This document shows positions 28,992-38,274 of a stretch of DNA of 64,000 nt, one piece after another. Each line of letters begins with the position of its first letter. The stretch's first letter is position 1. Both the position numbers and the translations under genes were made by a program. This DNA is from Sporosarcina ureae DSM 2281 (GTDB taxonomy: Bacteria; Bacillota; Bacilli; Bacillales_A; Planococcaceae): NCBI RefSeq assembly GCF_000425545.1, contig NZ_AUDQ01000001.1, forward strand, positions 372,001-436,000, in the 5' to 3' direction. The notes beneath the pieces are model-generated. The model searched no databases. It was not told the DNA's origin and saw only the letters and a list, made by a program, of their open reading frames with translations.

Positions 28992-29180
28992 CCTGGCACA
29001 TCCTATTCTTAAATTGCTTCTAGTCCTAGTATAGCCGAAATTCGGGTAAGTTGAAAACATGCACGTTTGTGTACGGTGTCTTGGTAAGTTTGGAGAGGTC
29101 TGAGGAAGTTGTTTTTCGGGAGTTAGGGATGAAGTGCTTGTTGGATCATGAATTTCTTGTTTCGCTGACAATGTAAGTGG

Positions 29181-29226
29181 AAAGCCCATTGACCCCACTA
29201 TGGCGCTAGTGGGGTCAATGGGCTTT
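29181..29226. repeat. Perfect 20-bp inverted repeat (hairpin)
   Basis: AAAGCCCATTGACCCCACTA (29181-29200) is exactly inverted at 29207-29226 around the loop TGGCGC. No T-run follows. A degenerate relative without the perfect stem occurs at about 12733-12800. Confidence 0.85.
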
Positions 29227-29256
29227 CGCGATGTTACTAATCTTCTTCTTATTAGA

Positions 29257-29513
29257 ACCACAACCAAAATAACTACCACTCAGTAGCGCAGGCACAACTG
29301 CGGGGTAGGCCGTGGCCAGGAGACAACTGGCAGCACCACCGCCAGCTGGCTCCTGGCTGGAGGCAATCCCCCACGTGCCTGCGCGGGTCCAGAAAGCAGA
29401 CACTCACTAATTTCAATACCTAAACGCCAGTCGAGCGACGTACCCAACAAAAAGTAACAAAGACCCGCAGCCGCGTAGTCTTTCCGTCAACCGAGTTTCT
29501 AGGTTGGGTACTG
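29257..29513. repeat. Structured dispersed repeat, copy 3
   Basis: Same element as at 12951 and 13233: starts ACCACAACC, perfect outer stem GCGCAGGCAC (29286-29295) / GTGCCTGCGC (29375-29384), inner GGGG/CCCC, GGCCAGGAG/CTCCTGGCT and CTGGC/GCCAG, ending near TTGGGTACTG. Confidence 0.8.
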
Positions 29514-29523
29514 ATCGCATAGA

Positions 29524-29757
29524 ACCACAACCAAAATAACTACCACTCAGTAGCGCAGGCACAACTGCGGGGTAAGCCGTGGCCAGGAGACAACTGGCAG
29601 CACCATCGCCAGCTGGCTCCTGGCTGGAGGCAATCCCCCACGTGCCTGCGCGGGTCCAGAAAACGAACACTCACTAACTCCAATACCCAACAACCAGTCG
29701 AGCAACGCCCCCCAACAAAAAGTAACAAAGACCCGCAGCCGCATAGTTATTCCGCTA
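29524..29757. repeat. Structured dispersed repeat, copy 4
   Basis: Tandem with copy 3 at a 267-bp offset; outer stem 29553-29562 / 29642-29651 is perfect. It ends just before the 3' end of the rocB gene; the tail is shortened compared with copy 3. Confidence 0.8.
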
Positions 29758-29778
29758 ACATGTAAACGTTAAGAAACA

Positions 29779-31401
29779 TCATCTAGACTTCGGCTGATTC
29801 ATGCCCGCAAGCTTCTTCACCAACTGCTCCAACAACACCGGCATCTCCCTGAACGCACTATCAATATGCAACCGCTCCGTCTTCTGATGCGCATCCTTAC
29901 CAAACGGCCCTACATTCAACACAGGCGCAGTTAGCTTACGCATATCTTCAAACGGAATCGAATACGTCGCACCATAGACCGGCGTATTCTCCGCAAACGC
30001 CTTCCAATGATCTTCTTCATCCTTATAATGTACATAACTTAAATCGCAAATCCCATTAAAATAATGCACTTGCTCAATGGTTAGATCAAACACTTGTGCA
30101 CGCTCCTGCAAAAACTCGATCGATTCCTGTACAAGCGGATCTTCAGACGAGTTGACAGCTGGATAATATGGCGGCGCATAGAAAAGCACAGTTGCTGGGC
30201 CTAGTTCCTGACACTCCATCATTAGCGTATCGACAATACGTATGCATTGCTCGCGGTCATCCCATTCTTCTTGCAACAGCACTTCTTGTTTCAATCGACT
30301 CACTTCGTTTTTCCCTAACTGTTCTTCAGCGTACTTTAATAACTCTTCAAAACGCAGTACTCGAATATCTCCTAGCGGCACTGCTGATTCACGATCACAT
30401 ACTGCTTTATAATGTTCATTACACTCTGCCATCGCCTCATTCGCCACTTGTTCGAATAAACTCATGATTTCAGCCGCTGTCCGCTTGAATAGAAAGACAT
30501 TATATAACGCAGCTGCTCGCTGTGGTGTTTGTGTAGAGTACTGGATTTTCAAATCTTTTTGGTGCAGTGTGACCGGAAGAGGTGTTGATTCGTCCTGATG
30601 TATTTCACGGAATAGAGGATTCCACTCCATCTTATGTGTCAAAAATGATGCCATATAATCTGCAGTAATTCCTTTTAAAGGTTCACCGACATGCGTTTCT
30701 TTGCCATAGAATAAAGCGGACGGCATAATCTTTCCGATTGTCCCAGAATAAACATATTCTTTCGTATCCGAAGGCCCTTGTGAAAATGAGGGCTCTCCGT
30801 TTAGGAATAATTTAAAGCGATGACCTTCCTGCTCTTGCAGACGGACAAGTTCTTTAACAGCGGCGCGCATCCCCGCTGAGTTTACCTCTTCATCCGGTAC
30901 TGTGCACAATAATAGATTAATAGGCCACTTCTCTATACTTGCTCGTTCGATCAACTGAATATGTAACGCCAAACCCATCTTCATATCCATCGTACCTCGG
31001 CCAAATAGGTATTTTCCAGATTCTAAATCAATGCGTGCCGCTTCAGGCAACATCTCTTTGTTTTCTAGCAACTTCTTCGTCAGTTCTTCTGGATGGAAAG
31101 CGAGCGGTTCAAGCGCTCCGTATTCATCTGTCTGCACAGTATCGAAATGACTGATCAAGACAATGGTATCTATAGCATCCGGATGTTCATACAGAGCGTG
31201 CACGACTTGCCGCCCGAGACCCGCATCATGAAGCGTAATATTGTCAGGATTCTCAGTGAAATATTCCAGTTCGCTCAACTTATTTTGCAACTTCCAGGAA
31301 AAGAAACGCTCTCCTTCCGTCAACGTACGACTATCCCAACTTACTAGTTCACATAATAATGCACGCAGCTTTTCGGGGGTATCAAAACGGTATCGATTCA
31401 T
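29779..31401 (-). CDS. rocB: M20 family peptidase, RocB-like
   Basis: A 540-residue M20/M28-fold metallopeptidase: zinc-binding motifs ISHFDTVQ (about residue 93), GRGTMDMKMG (about 147), PDEEVNS (about 180), and an unusually long insertion as in RocB of the arginine utilisation pathway of Bacillus. ATG at 31401 follows GGAGGAG; the frame upstream of it lacks a start site. No other roc gene is nearby, so the role in arginine degradation is by family only. Confidence 0.82.
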   Translation of the reverse strand: MNRYRFDTPEKLRALLCELVSWDSRTLTEGERFFSWKLQNKLSELEYFTENPDNITLHDAGLGRQVVHALYEHPDAIDTIVLISHFDTVQTDEYGALEPLAFHPEELTKKLLENKEMLPEAARIDLESGKYLFGRGTMDMKMGLALHIQLIERASIEKWPINLLLCTVPDEEVNSAGMRAAVKELVRLQEQEGHRFKLFLNGEPSFSQGPSDTKEYVYSGTIGKIMPSALFYGKETHVGEPLKGITADYMASFLTHKMEWNPLFREIHQDESTPLPVTLHQKDLKIQYSTQTPQRAAALYNVFLFKRTAAEIMSLFEQVANEAMAECNEHYKAVCDRESAVPLGDIRVLRFEELLKYAEEQLGKNEVSRLKQEVLLQEEWDDREQCIRIVDTLMMECQELGPATVLFYAPPYYPAVNSSEDPLVQESIEFLQERAQVFDLTIEQVHYFNGICDLSYVHYKDEEDHWKAFAENTPVYGATYSIPFEDMRKLTAPVLNVGPFGKDAHQKTERLHIDSAFREMPVLLEQLVKKLAGMNQPKSR

Positions 31402-31456
31402 TCCATCTCCTCCTTCACGGTTAGGTAAAGTATAGCTGATTTGGAGTAAAATGAGA

Positions 31457-31494
31457 AAAGAACTTGTATGCCATAGTAAGGCAAACAAGTTCTT
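31457..31494 (-). terminator. Terminator of the DinB-like gene
   Basis: AAGAACTTGT and ACAAGTTCTT pair, extended by GCC/GGC, with a T-rich run on the minus strand; immediately downstream of the stop at 31500. Confidence 0.78.
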
Positions 31495-31499
31495 ATTTA

Positions 31500-32030
31500 T
31501 TATTCAGACGTGGAAACTAGCTGTACGCGAGCCGACTTCACTTGCTCCACTGCTCGTTTCAATTGTCGTAGATGACGTTTTTCGTGGAATCCTACGAAAC
31601 GGAACCATTGAATTAACGGCACATTGCCAAAAACCGGATGCTTGAGCGATTTACAGCGAAGTTCTGTAATAGTGGCAGATTCATAGATATCCAGCAAATA
31701 ATTTCTAGATGCATGCAACTTCTCTTTAACTTCTGGAATAGAAAGATGCATATCTGTTGGTTGTGTATATTCCATGAAATACGCCTTTACTAAAGGACTT
31801 GCCGATACACTGATTGGTTTTTTGAATACACGCAAACTCTCAGGATTTTTCAATTCTTGGGCGATGTTTGTAGCAACTCGACATTCCATTAATGCTAAAT
31901 GTTCTACAATCTGTTTGGGTGACCAGCCGCCATGTGATGGTGTTCCGTTAAATTCCTCATCTGTTAAGCCATCAATCAACTGCAAGATGCGTTTACGGAC
32001 CTTGATGTTTTCTCCAAAAACCATCAACAT
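31500..32030 (-). CDS. DinB superfamily protein
   Basis: A 176-residue four-helix protein with the DinB_2 pattern GGWSPKQIVEHLALME (about 34-49) and the C-terminal metal-site helix FVGFHEKRHLRQL (about 147-159), preserving three histidines for metal binding. Many members are bacillithiol- or mycothiol-dependent enzymes; the substrate is unknown. ATG at 32030 with GGAGG upstream; monocistronic with its own terminator. Confidence 0.75.
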   Translation of the reverse strand: MLMVFGENIKVRKRILQLIDGLTDEEFNGTPSHGGWSPKQIVEHLALMECRVATNIAQELKNPESLRVFKKPISVSASPLVKAYFMEYTQPTDMHLSIPEVKEKLHASRNYLLDIYESATITELRCKSLKHPVFGNVPLIQWFRFVGFHEKRHLRQLKRAVEQVKSARVQLVSTSE

Positions 32031-32176
32031 CTACCTCCATTTCTTCCTCGTAATCCATTCTATTGCCATAGCATACGCCTTTTGTTCAGAGATTTAAAGG
32101 GGGAACGGTTATATTTTTTGTAAAGCTTGTCAATGGTGACAGAAGGGTGCCAACTAGCCTTGATATAAAAGGATTT

Positions 32177-33067
32177 CTAGTTGTTTTTATCCGCCATATT
32201 TTCTGCTATTTTCATTACTTCATGCGCTGTTGGCACACCGCCTTGCGCACCGAATCTGCCTACCGATAATGAAGCCGCCACATTGGCGAAATGAACGGCA
32301 GACTGTAAATCGCTCCCTTGAACTAACCGGCTAGCAAGCGCTCCGTTAAATGTATCTCCCGCGCCTGTTGTATCCACAACCTTTGCAGGCACACCCGGCA
32401 CGTAGATTACTTGCTCTTTATCATGATAACAAACACCGTCTTTTCCTAGTGTCACGAGCAGTTGATTCGGATAATTTGTCACAGTTTCTTCTATTGAAGT
32501 ACCGAAGAGTTGCGCGCACTCCGTTTCATTAGGCGTCAAATAGTGAACATACGGCATATATTCCATTTGAAAACTACTCGAAGGCGCCGGATCCATCATG
32601 ACAGGCACTTCAAATTGTTTACATAGCTTAAGCACAGACCACACAGTATCTATAGGAAGTTCCAATTGCATCAACACCAGTTGACTGGCCCCAATAACGG
32701 ATTTCAATTCCCCAATCCGCTCTGGAGTCAACGCGTGGTTCGCTCCCGGTATGGAAATGATTCGGTTGTCCCCTTCCGTCAATAAAATAATAGCTACACC
32801 GGAAGGACCTTCTTCTTGTGTGATATAAGTAGTATCCACTTGTTGATCCCGCAAATTAGCTACAATCATTTCTCCAAATGAATCCGTACCCGTCGTGCCG
32901 ATTAGCTGCACTTTCTGCCCGAGCCTTGCACAGGCAACGGCCTGGTTCGCCCCCTTGCCGCCAGGTGCCGTCTGAAAGTCCTTTCCTCTAACCGTCTCGC
33001 CTTGTAACGGAAACTTGTCCGCTTGTGCAATGATATCCATATTCGCACTGCCAATTACTGTAATCAT
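32177..33067 (-). CDS. Ribokinase (paralogue outside the rbs operon)
   Basis: A 296-residue PfkB sugar kinase: N-terminal VIGSANMDIIAQADKFP, GGKGANQAVACARLG (about 37-51), LTPNETE (about 169) and the catalytic DTTGAGDTFNGAL (about 239-251). It closely resembles the rbsK product at 52292 and phosphorylates ribose or a similar pentose. It is divergent from a YjiH nucleoside-recognition membrane protein across 177 bp, which hints at ribose freed from nucleosides (inference). Confidence 0.9.
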   Translation of the reverse strand: MITVIGSANMDIIAQADKFPLQGETVRGKDFQTAPGGKGANQAVACARLGQKVQLIGTTGTDSFGEMIVANLRDQQVDTTYITQEEGPSGVAIILLTEGDNRIISIPGANHALTPERIGELKSVIGASQLVLMQLELPIDTVWSVLKLCKQFEVPVMMDPAPSSSFQMEYMPYVHYLTPNETECAQLFGTSIEETVTNYPNQLLVTLGKDGVCYHDKEQVIYVPGVPAKVVDTTGAGDTFNGALASRLVQGSDLQSAVHFANVAASLSVGRFGAQGGVPTAHEVMKIAENMADKNN

Positions 33068-33244
33068 GCATACGCCTCGCTTCCCATTCTTTTATCGATC
33101 ATATGCTTTTGTATATCCTGTTTCAATATAGACTGCTCGCTGACTGAAAAGTTACACTTTGTGCTAAAGTATTTACAACGACTCGTTAAACAGTATAATG
33201 AATAAATATACATCAACTAGATTATTCACAAGGAGAGAAATACC

Positions 33245-34597
33245 TTGAAAAAATATACAGCTAGCACTTGGTTAGTATTCTTACTTCCATCAATACTCGG
33301 TGTGCTATTATTCATGATTCCACTGCCATTTGCAGCAGGCTGGAAAGTACCAATTGCCAAATTGGCGGATTTATTGTCAGGCTCATTGGAACCAATTATT
33401 CCACAACTTATGATGTACTTGATCATTGCATCTGCACTCGGATCGGTGTTCTATTTATTCGTTAAAAAAGATCCAAACAGACCTTCATTCTTTACAAACT
33501 TATTCAAAGTGACACCGTTTTGGACGATTACCCGCATTGTAGGAGCGATCTTCGCGATCATGGTCGTCTATAAATTAGGACCCGAAGCGATTTGGAGCGA
33601 TAATACAGGCGGATTGCTACTTGCAGGTGATGGACTCGTTTCCTTCCTGTTCAGTATCTTCTTCTTCGCTGGTCTATTGCTTCCTTTATTACTGAACTTC
33701 GGATTGCTCGAATTCTTCGGTACGTTAATGGTGAAGATTATGCGACCTTTATTTAAATTGCCTGGACGTTCTTCCATTGATGCACTCGCTTCATGGATTG
33801 GAGACGGCACAATAGGTGTCTTGCTAACAAGCAAACAGTATGAAGAGGGTCACTATACACAACGTGAAGCGGCGATTATTTCAACTACGTTCTCTGTTGT
33901 GTCGATTACATTCACACTCGTCATCATTGATAAAGTCGGTCTTGGAAACTACTTTCTACCATTTTATGCGACGGTTCTGTTCACAGGGTTGATCCTCGCC
34001 CTCATTATGCCAAGAATTTATCCATTACGTTCTATTAAGAATACGTATATTGACGATCGGGAATATTCCACTGAAAATGAAAAACTGCCTGCCGGGACAA
34101 GCGTATTTAAACTAGGTCTCAATAGCGCACTTGATACGGCTTCAAAACAACGCTCTGTTGTGAAGACGGTACGTGCAGGTATGCAGAACGTGCTCGACAT
34201 GTGGTTCGGCGTGGCACCAGTGGTTATGGCTTTCGGTACGGTCGCTTTAGTGATGGCCGAGTATACGAGCGTATTCCGTATTTTAGGAAAGCCGTTCGAA
34301 TACATTCTGAATTTCTTGCAGATTCCTGAAGCTGCCGAAGCTGCACAGACAATGGTCGTTGGATTCGCGGATATGTTCTTGCCTGTTATTTTAGCAGAAG
34401 GCGTCATTACATCGCCTATCACGCTATTTACAATTGCGGCAGTATCCGTAATCCAGCTGATCTACATGTCTGAAGTCGGTGGCTTGATCTTAGGTACTAA
34501 AATCCCATTGAATATTTTTGACTTACTCATCATTTTCTTATTGCGTACGATCATCGCCCTGCCCATCATTGCAGGTATTGCGCATTTATTATTTTAA
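33245..34597 (+). CDS. YjiH family membrane protein (nucleoside recognition domain)
   Basis: A 450-residue integral membrane protein with about ten helices; the Gate/nucleoside-recognition type segment is seen in the paired repeats DALASWIGDGTIGVLLTSKQYEEGHYTQREAA and VVGFADMFLPVILAEG. Start is TTG at 33245 with AAGGAGAG upstream. It is followed by a strong terminator and then by repeat array 1. The transported compound is unknown; the neighbouring ribokinase supports nucleosides or ribose. Confidence 0.82.
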   Translation: MKKYTASTWLVFLLPSILGVLLFMIPLPFAAGWKVPIAKLADLLSGSLEPIIPQLMMYLIIASALGSVFYLFVKKDPNRPSFFTNLFKVTPFWTITRIVGAIFAIMVVYKLGPEAIWSDNTGGLLLAGDGLVSFLFSIFFFAGLLLPLLLNFGLLEFFGTLMVKIMRPLFKLPGRSSIDALASWIGDGTIGVLLTSKQYEEGHYTQREAAIISTTFSVVSITFTLVIIDKVGLGNYFLPFYATVLFTGLILALIMPRIYPLRSIKNTYIDDREYSTENEKLPAGTSVFKLGLNSALDTASKQRSVVKTVRAGMQNVLDMWFGVAPVVMAFGTVALVMAEYTSVFRILGKPFEYILNFLQIPEAAEAAQTMVVGFADMFLPVILAEGVITSPITLFTIAAVSVIQLIYMSEVGGLILGTKIPLNIFDLLIIFLLRTIIALPIIAGIAHLLF

Positions 34598-34607
34598 GTA
34601 GAGTGAG

Positions 34608-34641
34608 AACCCGTTACTTCTTTTTGAAGTGGCGGGTTTTT
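34608..34641 (+). terminator. Terminator of the YjiH gene
   Basis: AACCCGTTACTTC pairs over 13 positions with GAAGTGGCGGGTT around a T5 loop and is followed by TTTTTTG. Confidence 0.88.
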
Positions 34642-34648
34642 TGTTTGG

Positions 34649-35370
34649 GATTGAGCGGGTAAGGCTTGGGATTGAGCGGATAAGGCTTGGAATTGAGCGG
34701 TTAACCTGACTGATTGAGCGCTTGAAGCTTGATATAGAGCGGTTCACACGATTGATAGAGCGCTCTACGCCTGACTTTGAGCGGATTACTCGATTGATTG
34801 AGCGCTCCATGCCCAGCATTGAGCGCATAGCACAACCTATTGAGCGCTCCCTCAACATTGAGCGGATAGCTAGACCAATAGAGCGCTCCACTCCCAACAT
34901 TGAGCGGATAGCACAACCGATAGAGCACTCTGCCCCCAACATTGAGCGGATAGCAGGATCAATAGAGCGCTTCACGCCTGACATTGAGCGCAAAGCACAA
35001 CCGATTGAGCGCTCCCCCAGCATTGAGCGGGTAGCTCGATTGATAGAGCACTTTACCCCCAACATTGAGCGGATAGCTAGACTGATAGAGCGCTCCACTC
35101 CCAACATTGAGCGGATAGCACAACCGATAGAGCGCTTTACCCCCAACATTGAGCGGATAGCTAGACCAATAGAGCGCTCCACGCCCAGCATTGAGCGGAT
35201 AGCACAACCGATAGAGCGCTTCACACCTGACATTGAGCGGATAGCACAACCGATAGAGCACTCCACCCCCAGCATTGAGCGGATAGCACAACCGATAGAG
35301 CACTCCACCCCCAACATTGAGCGGATAGCACAACCGATAGAGCGCCCCACGACCAACATAGAGCACTCCC
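34649..35370 (+). repeat. GAGCG 21-bp periodic array 1 (about 34 units)
   Basis: About 720 bp in which the core ATTGAGCGGAT alternates with ATAGAGCGCTC at 21-bp steps (42-bp dimers). Spacers in this array are mostly AGCACAACCG and CACCCCCAAC. Three-base deletions occur in a few units (near 34850 and 35015). It begins 8 bp after the YjiH terminator, on the same strand, in a convergent intergenic region. Long frames run through both strands only because 21 is a multiple of three; none has a ribosome binding site. Confidence 0.92.
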
Positions 35371-35713
35371 CCAACAACACCATCCACCTTTATCAAATTC
35401 CAACACAAAAAAACTGCTCTCAATAAAGAGAGCAGCCAAATGAAACAACTTGAAAGCAACCCTGCTGGAATGTCGTGAATGTCCGCAAGTAAAGGGAGGG
35501 TTGCGTTTGGAAATTAGCGTGGCAAAGCAATGGTGGGCTTTTGTACGCTAATTACCAATGAATAGACGTGTACAGTTTGCTTTCAAGTGTTTACGCGATA
35601 TACGTGTATGCTGACGGGGTAACCGAAAGCCATCTATACAGTGGAGGCCTATTCCACTGCATAGATCACCTTCGAAATGTCAGCGACAAGTTTTGTCTTG
35701 CCGCTGTGATGAA
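35371..35713. other. 343-bp gap after array 1, with two hairpins
   Basis: Holds a minus-strand terminator-like hairpin at 35406-35435 (CTGCTCTC/GAGAGCAG plus a T-run), and a second hairpin at 35632-35666 (ATCTATACAGTGGA / TCCACTGCATAGAT, one mismatch, 7-nt loop) without a T-run. No gene seen. Confidence 0.6.
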
Positions 35714-36055
35714 TTACTTGGTTTCTACTGCCTCTGCCGGTAAGTGCTGAACTTTCACATCGAATGTCTTCAATTCATTTCCTAGGATTGGACTCGATAC
35801 AGTCGGTGCTTTGACGTCATGTGTTTTTGCATTTTCACGACTATGTAGCCAGCTATCGAAAAACTGACGGTCTTCCCACGTCGTACATACTTTTATTTCG
35901 TCATGTTCTTCGTTGTCTCCATTCAACAATACTTCCATGCGAATGAAGCCTTCAAATGTGTGAACAGATTTTGCTTTTGCAAAACGTGCGGTTACTTGCT
36001 CGCCTTTCCCTTTTTCAACATATATCGTATTAATTGCGATCATTTTCTGCATCAT
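35714..36055 (-). CDS. IsdG/HmoA-like heme-degrading monooxygenase
   Basis: A 113-residue ABM-fold protein. The residues expected for an IsdG-type heme monooxygenase are visible: Asn9 in the first strand (IAINTIYV), Trp in CTTWEDR (about 61) and His in SWLHS (about 71). It would open the porphyrin ring and release iron in the cytoplasm. It is the last gene of the heme uptake operon, overlapping the ankyrin gene by ATGA. Second ATG (residue 2) may be the real start. Confidence 0.85.
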   Translation of the reverse strand: MMQKMIAINTIYVEKGKGEQVTARFAKAKSVHTFEGFIRMEVLLNGDNEEHDEIKVCTTWEDRQFFDSWLHSRENAKTHDVKAPTVSSPILGNELKTFDVKVQHLPAEAVETK

Positions 36056-36480
36056 ACTACCTCCAATTTAATTGACTGTAAATATTCGAGGACGGGCGCT
36101 GATTGTGCCCCACCCACTGCTGCATGGCGAAGTAACAGAATGCCGTGTGGACCTTTCAGTTCGTCCCAGCTCGGATACCATTTCAACAACGCTTTCACGA
36201 TTTCGAGTTCACCGAGCATAGCAGCTGTGAATATATCCATACGTGCACCTTTTTCCAATAAATATTCCGCAATATCGCGATTGCCGGTATGCGCCGCAGC
36301 CCCGAGACCGCTTTCCCAGTCGTCACCACCCCAGTTCATGACAGCATGTACCAAATCAGGCTCCTGTTCAATCAGCTTTTGTACTTCTTCAAAATTCCCA
36401 TGTGCTGCAATCAAGTAGTCACGTACCAGCGCTTGATCAATGGGTTGCTTCTTTTCTACATCAGCCCTCATAGCACTCAC
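36052..36480 (-). CDS. Ankyrin-repeat protein in the heme operon
   Basis: A 142-residue protein with three to four ankyrin-like units (AAHGNFEEVQKLIEQEPDLVHA, AAHTGNRDIAEYLLEKGA, AAMLGELEIVKALLKWYP). No enzymatic motif. It overlaps the ATPase gene upstream by 20 bp and the IsdG-like gene downstream by 4 bp, so it is part of the operon. A heme-handling or protein-interaction role is only inferred from position. Confidence 0.8.
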   Translation of the reverse strand: MSAMRADVEKKQPIDQALVRDYLIAAHGNFEEVQKLIEQEPDLVHAVMNWGGDDWESGLGAAAHTGNRDIAEYLLEKGARMDIFTAAMLGELEIVKALLKWYPSWDELKGPHGILLLRHAAVGGAQSAPVLEYLQSIKLEVV

Positions 36481-37252
36481 CCTTTTCTAATGTACTTGGT
36501 GTGAAAAAGTATTTCCCATTATTCATGAAAATCTCTGCGTCGATTTCGAAAATGGAATGGAACATTTCTTTGCATAGCACGCATTGTGGAATTCCGTCAA
36601 AACGCACACTGCCGTCTTTCAACACAATGAGACGATCGCTGTAACTTGCCGCTTGGTTAATATCATGAAGAACCATGATGACAGTCATTCCGTACGTTTC
36701 ATTTAATTGTGTGACCAATTCCATGACTTCCAATTGATGCGAAATGTCTAAATACGTAGTAGGTTCATCTAGCAATAACACTTTCGGTCGTTGAGCAATT
36801 GCCATTGCAATCCACGCACGTTGACGTTCGCCACCGGATAATGACTGCAACATGCGATTCTTGTACTTCTCTAACTTCGTTACGCCGATTGCCCAGTCAA
36901 TAATCTCCTGATCTTCACGACTTAACTTGCCGTAGCCTGACCGATGAGGATGTCGTCCGAATTCTACCAACTCGCCTACAGTGACGTCGAGCTGATGATC
37001 TTGCATTTGCGGGAGCATAGCTAAATTACGAGCCACTTCTTGAGATTTCATTCGGTTCAATCGTTCGCCGTTTAGCAGAACTTCGCCGCTTCCAGGTGTG
37101 ATCAATCTAGAAATTAAGCGCAGAAATGTCGACTTACCCGAACCATTAGGGCCTAGCAAACTAACGATCTCCCCCTGCTTAATATGCAAATCAATGGACG
37201 TTAATTCGAATGAATCCGAATGACGATAGGTAAGTTCCTCAGTTATCAGCAA
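36461..37252 (-). CDS. Iron/heme ABC transporter ATP-binding protein (FecE-like)
   Basis: A 263-residue ATPase: Walker A GPNGSGKST (about 35), signature LSGGERQRAWIAMAIAQ, Walker B VLLLDEPTTYLD and switch His in VLHDINQAA. This is the FecE/FhuC branch for iron chelates or heme. The TTG start at 37252 has GGAGGG upstream and lies inside the permease gene's end (14-bp overlap). Confidence 0.9.
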   Translation of the reverse strand: MLITEELTYRHSDSFELTSIDLHIKQGEIVSLLGPNGSGKSTFLRLISRLITPGSGEVLLNGERLNRMKSQEVARNLAMLPQMQDHQLDVTVGELVEFGRHPHRSGYGKLSREDQEIIDWAIGVTKLEKYKNRMLQSLSGGERQRAWIAMAIAQRPKVLLLDEPTTYLDISHQLEVMELVTQLNETYGMTVIMVLHDINQAASYSDRLIVLKDGSVRFDGIPQCVLCKEMFHSIFEIDAEIFMNNGKYFFTPSTLEKGECYEG

Positions 37253-38273
37253 ATGAATCCCTCCGTTTTTGAATGAGATACAAGAAGAATGGCCCGCCGA
37301 GGAATGAGAGTAAAATTCCGACCGGCAGTTCGATTGGATTAAATACTGTACGGGCAATCGTGTCGGCAACTACGACTAGCAATCCTCCGCCGAGCGCAGA
37401 TGCCGGTAATAAAAACCGGTAATCTCCTCCTACTATGGAGCGCATAATATGTGGAACGACAAGACCAACGAAACCGATCAAACCCGAAACACTGACTGCC
37501 ATTCCCGCAAGTAGCGTACTCAACACAATGAGGAAAAATCGACTTCGCTCCACATGATGTCCGAGCAACTTCGCCACTTCGTCGCCAAGACGCAGTATAC
37601 GGATATGCTTGACCGAGAAGATAGCCAGCACGAATGCAGCAATCGCATAATAGATGATCATTTCAAACTGTACCCATCCGACACCTGCGATTCCTCCTGC
37701 AAGCCAAGGTAACACCGCTTGCACACGGTCGCTGTATAGTAGCATCAATGCACTCATACACGCACCGATTACCGCGTTAATTGCGACACCGACTAAGATG
37801 ATTCGTAAAGGCGATGCCCCGCCTCTCCATGACAATGCATAGATGACAACGGCAGTTGCAAGCGCTCCAAGAAATGCGGCAAGCGGTAAGAACATGATGT
37901 AGGCTGGATAAATAATCATAATGACTGTCGCGGCGAGTCCTGCTCCCGATGAGACGCCAATAATTCCTGGGTCAGCTAACGGGTTCCGCATAACTCCTTG
38001 TAATATGGCACCGGCGACTGCAAGGCTGATCCCGACAATCATGCCAACCAACACACGTGGAAAGCGAAGTTCCCATACAATTCGCCGTTCCATCGTGTCA
38101 TTGGCTATAAAGATTCCGTTCCAAATTTCCTGCATAGAGAACGAAACCGGGCCAATCATCAAGCTTAAGACAGCTGCGATGATGAGTAAGCTGCCACTCG
38201 TTACGAGGACGATGATCCGCTTTCTGGCAAGTGGATGACGTTCTTTCTGCGTCTGTTCTCCTGTTGCAATCAC
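37239..38273 (-). CDS. FecCD-family permease for iron/heme uptake
   Basis: A 344-residue permease with about ten helices and BtuC/FecCD motifs (RFPRVLVGMIVGISLAVAGA, NPLADPGIIGVSSGAGL, GLIGFVGLVVPHI). It starts one base after the lipoprotein gene ends, showing tight coupling. It works with the adjacent lipoprotein and ATPase. Confidence 0.92.
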   Translation of the reverse strand: MIATGEQTQKERHPLARKRIIVLVTSGSLLIIAAVLSLMIGPVSFSMQEIWNGIFIANDTMERRIVWELRFPRVLVGMIVGISLAVAGAILQGVMRNPLADPGIIGVSSGAGLAATVIMIIYPAYIMFLPLAAFLGALATAVVIYALSWRGGASPLRIILVGVAINAVIGACMSALMLLYSDRVQAVLPWLAGGIAGVGWVQFEMIIYYAIAAFVLAIFSVKHIRILRLGDEVAKLLGHHVERSRFFLIVLSTLLAGMAVSVSGLIGFVGLVVPHIMRSIVGGDYRFLLPASALGGGLLVVVADTIARTVFNPIELPVGILLSFLGGPFFLYLIQKRRDSFADN

Positions 38274-38274
38274 C

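Noticed and set aside
29040-29279. N-terminal 96-residue extension of the ABC-F ATPase
   Set aside because: The extension is translated repeat sequence; ABC-F homology begins exactly at the ATG at 28991.
34649-35370. CRISPR array
   Set aside because: The repeated core is only ~10 bp, spacers are not unique, the period is 21 bp, and there are no cas genes in the window.
34589-35459. Long open frames on both strands within array 1, with 14-residue IER- or RSM-type repeats
   Set aside because: They arise because the 21-bp period is divisible by three; no ribosome binding sites or proper starts, and both strands are open at once. Treated as repeat DNA.
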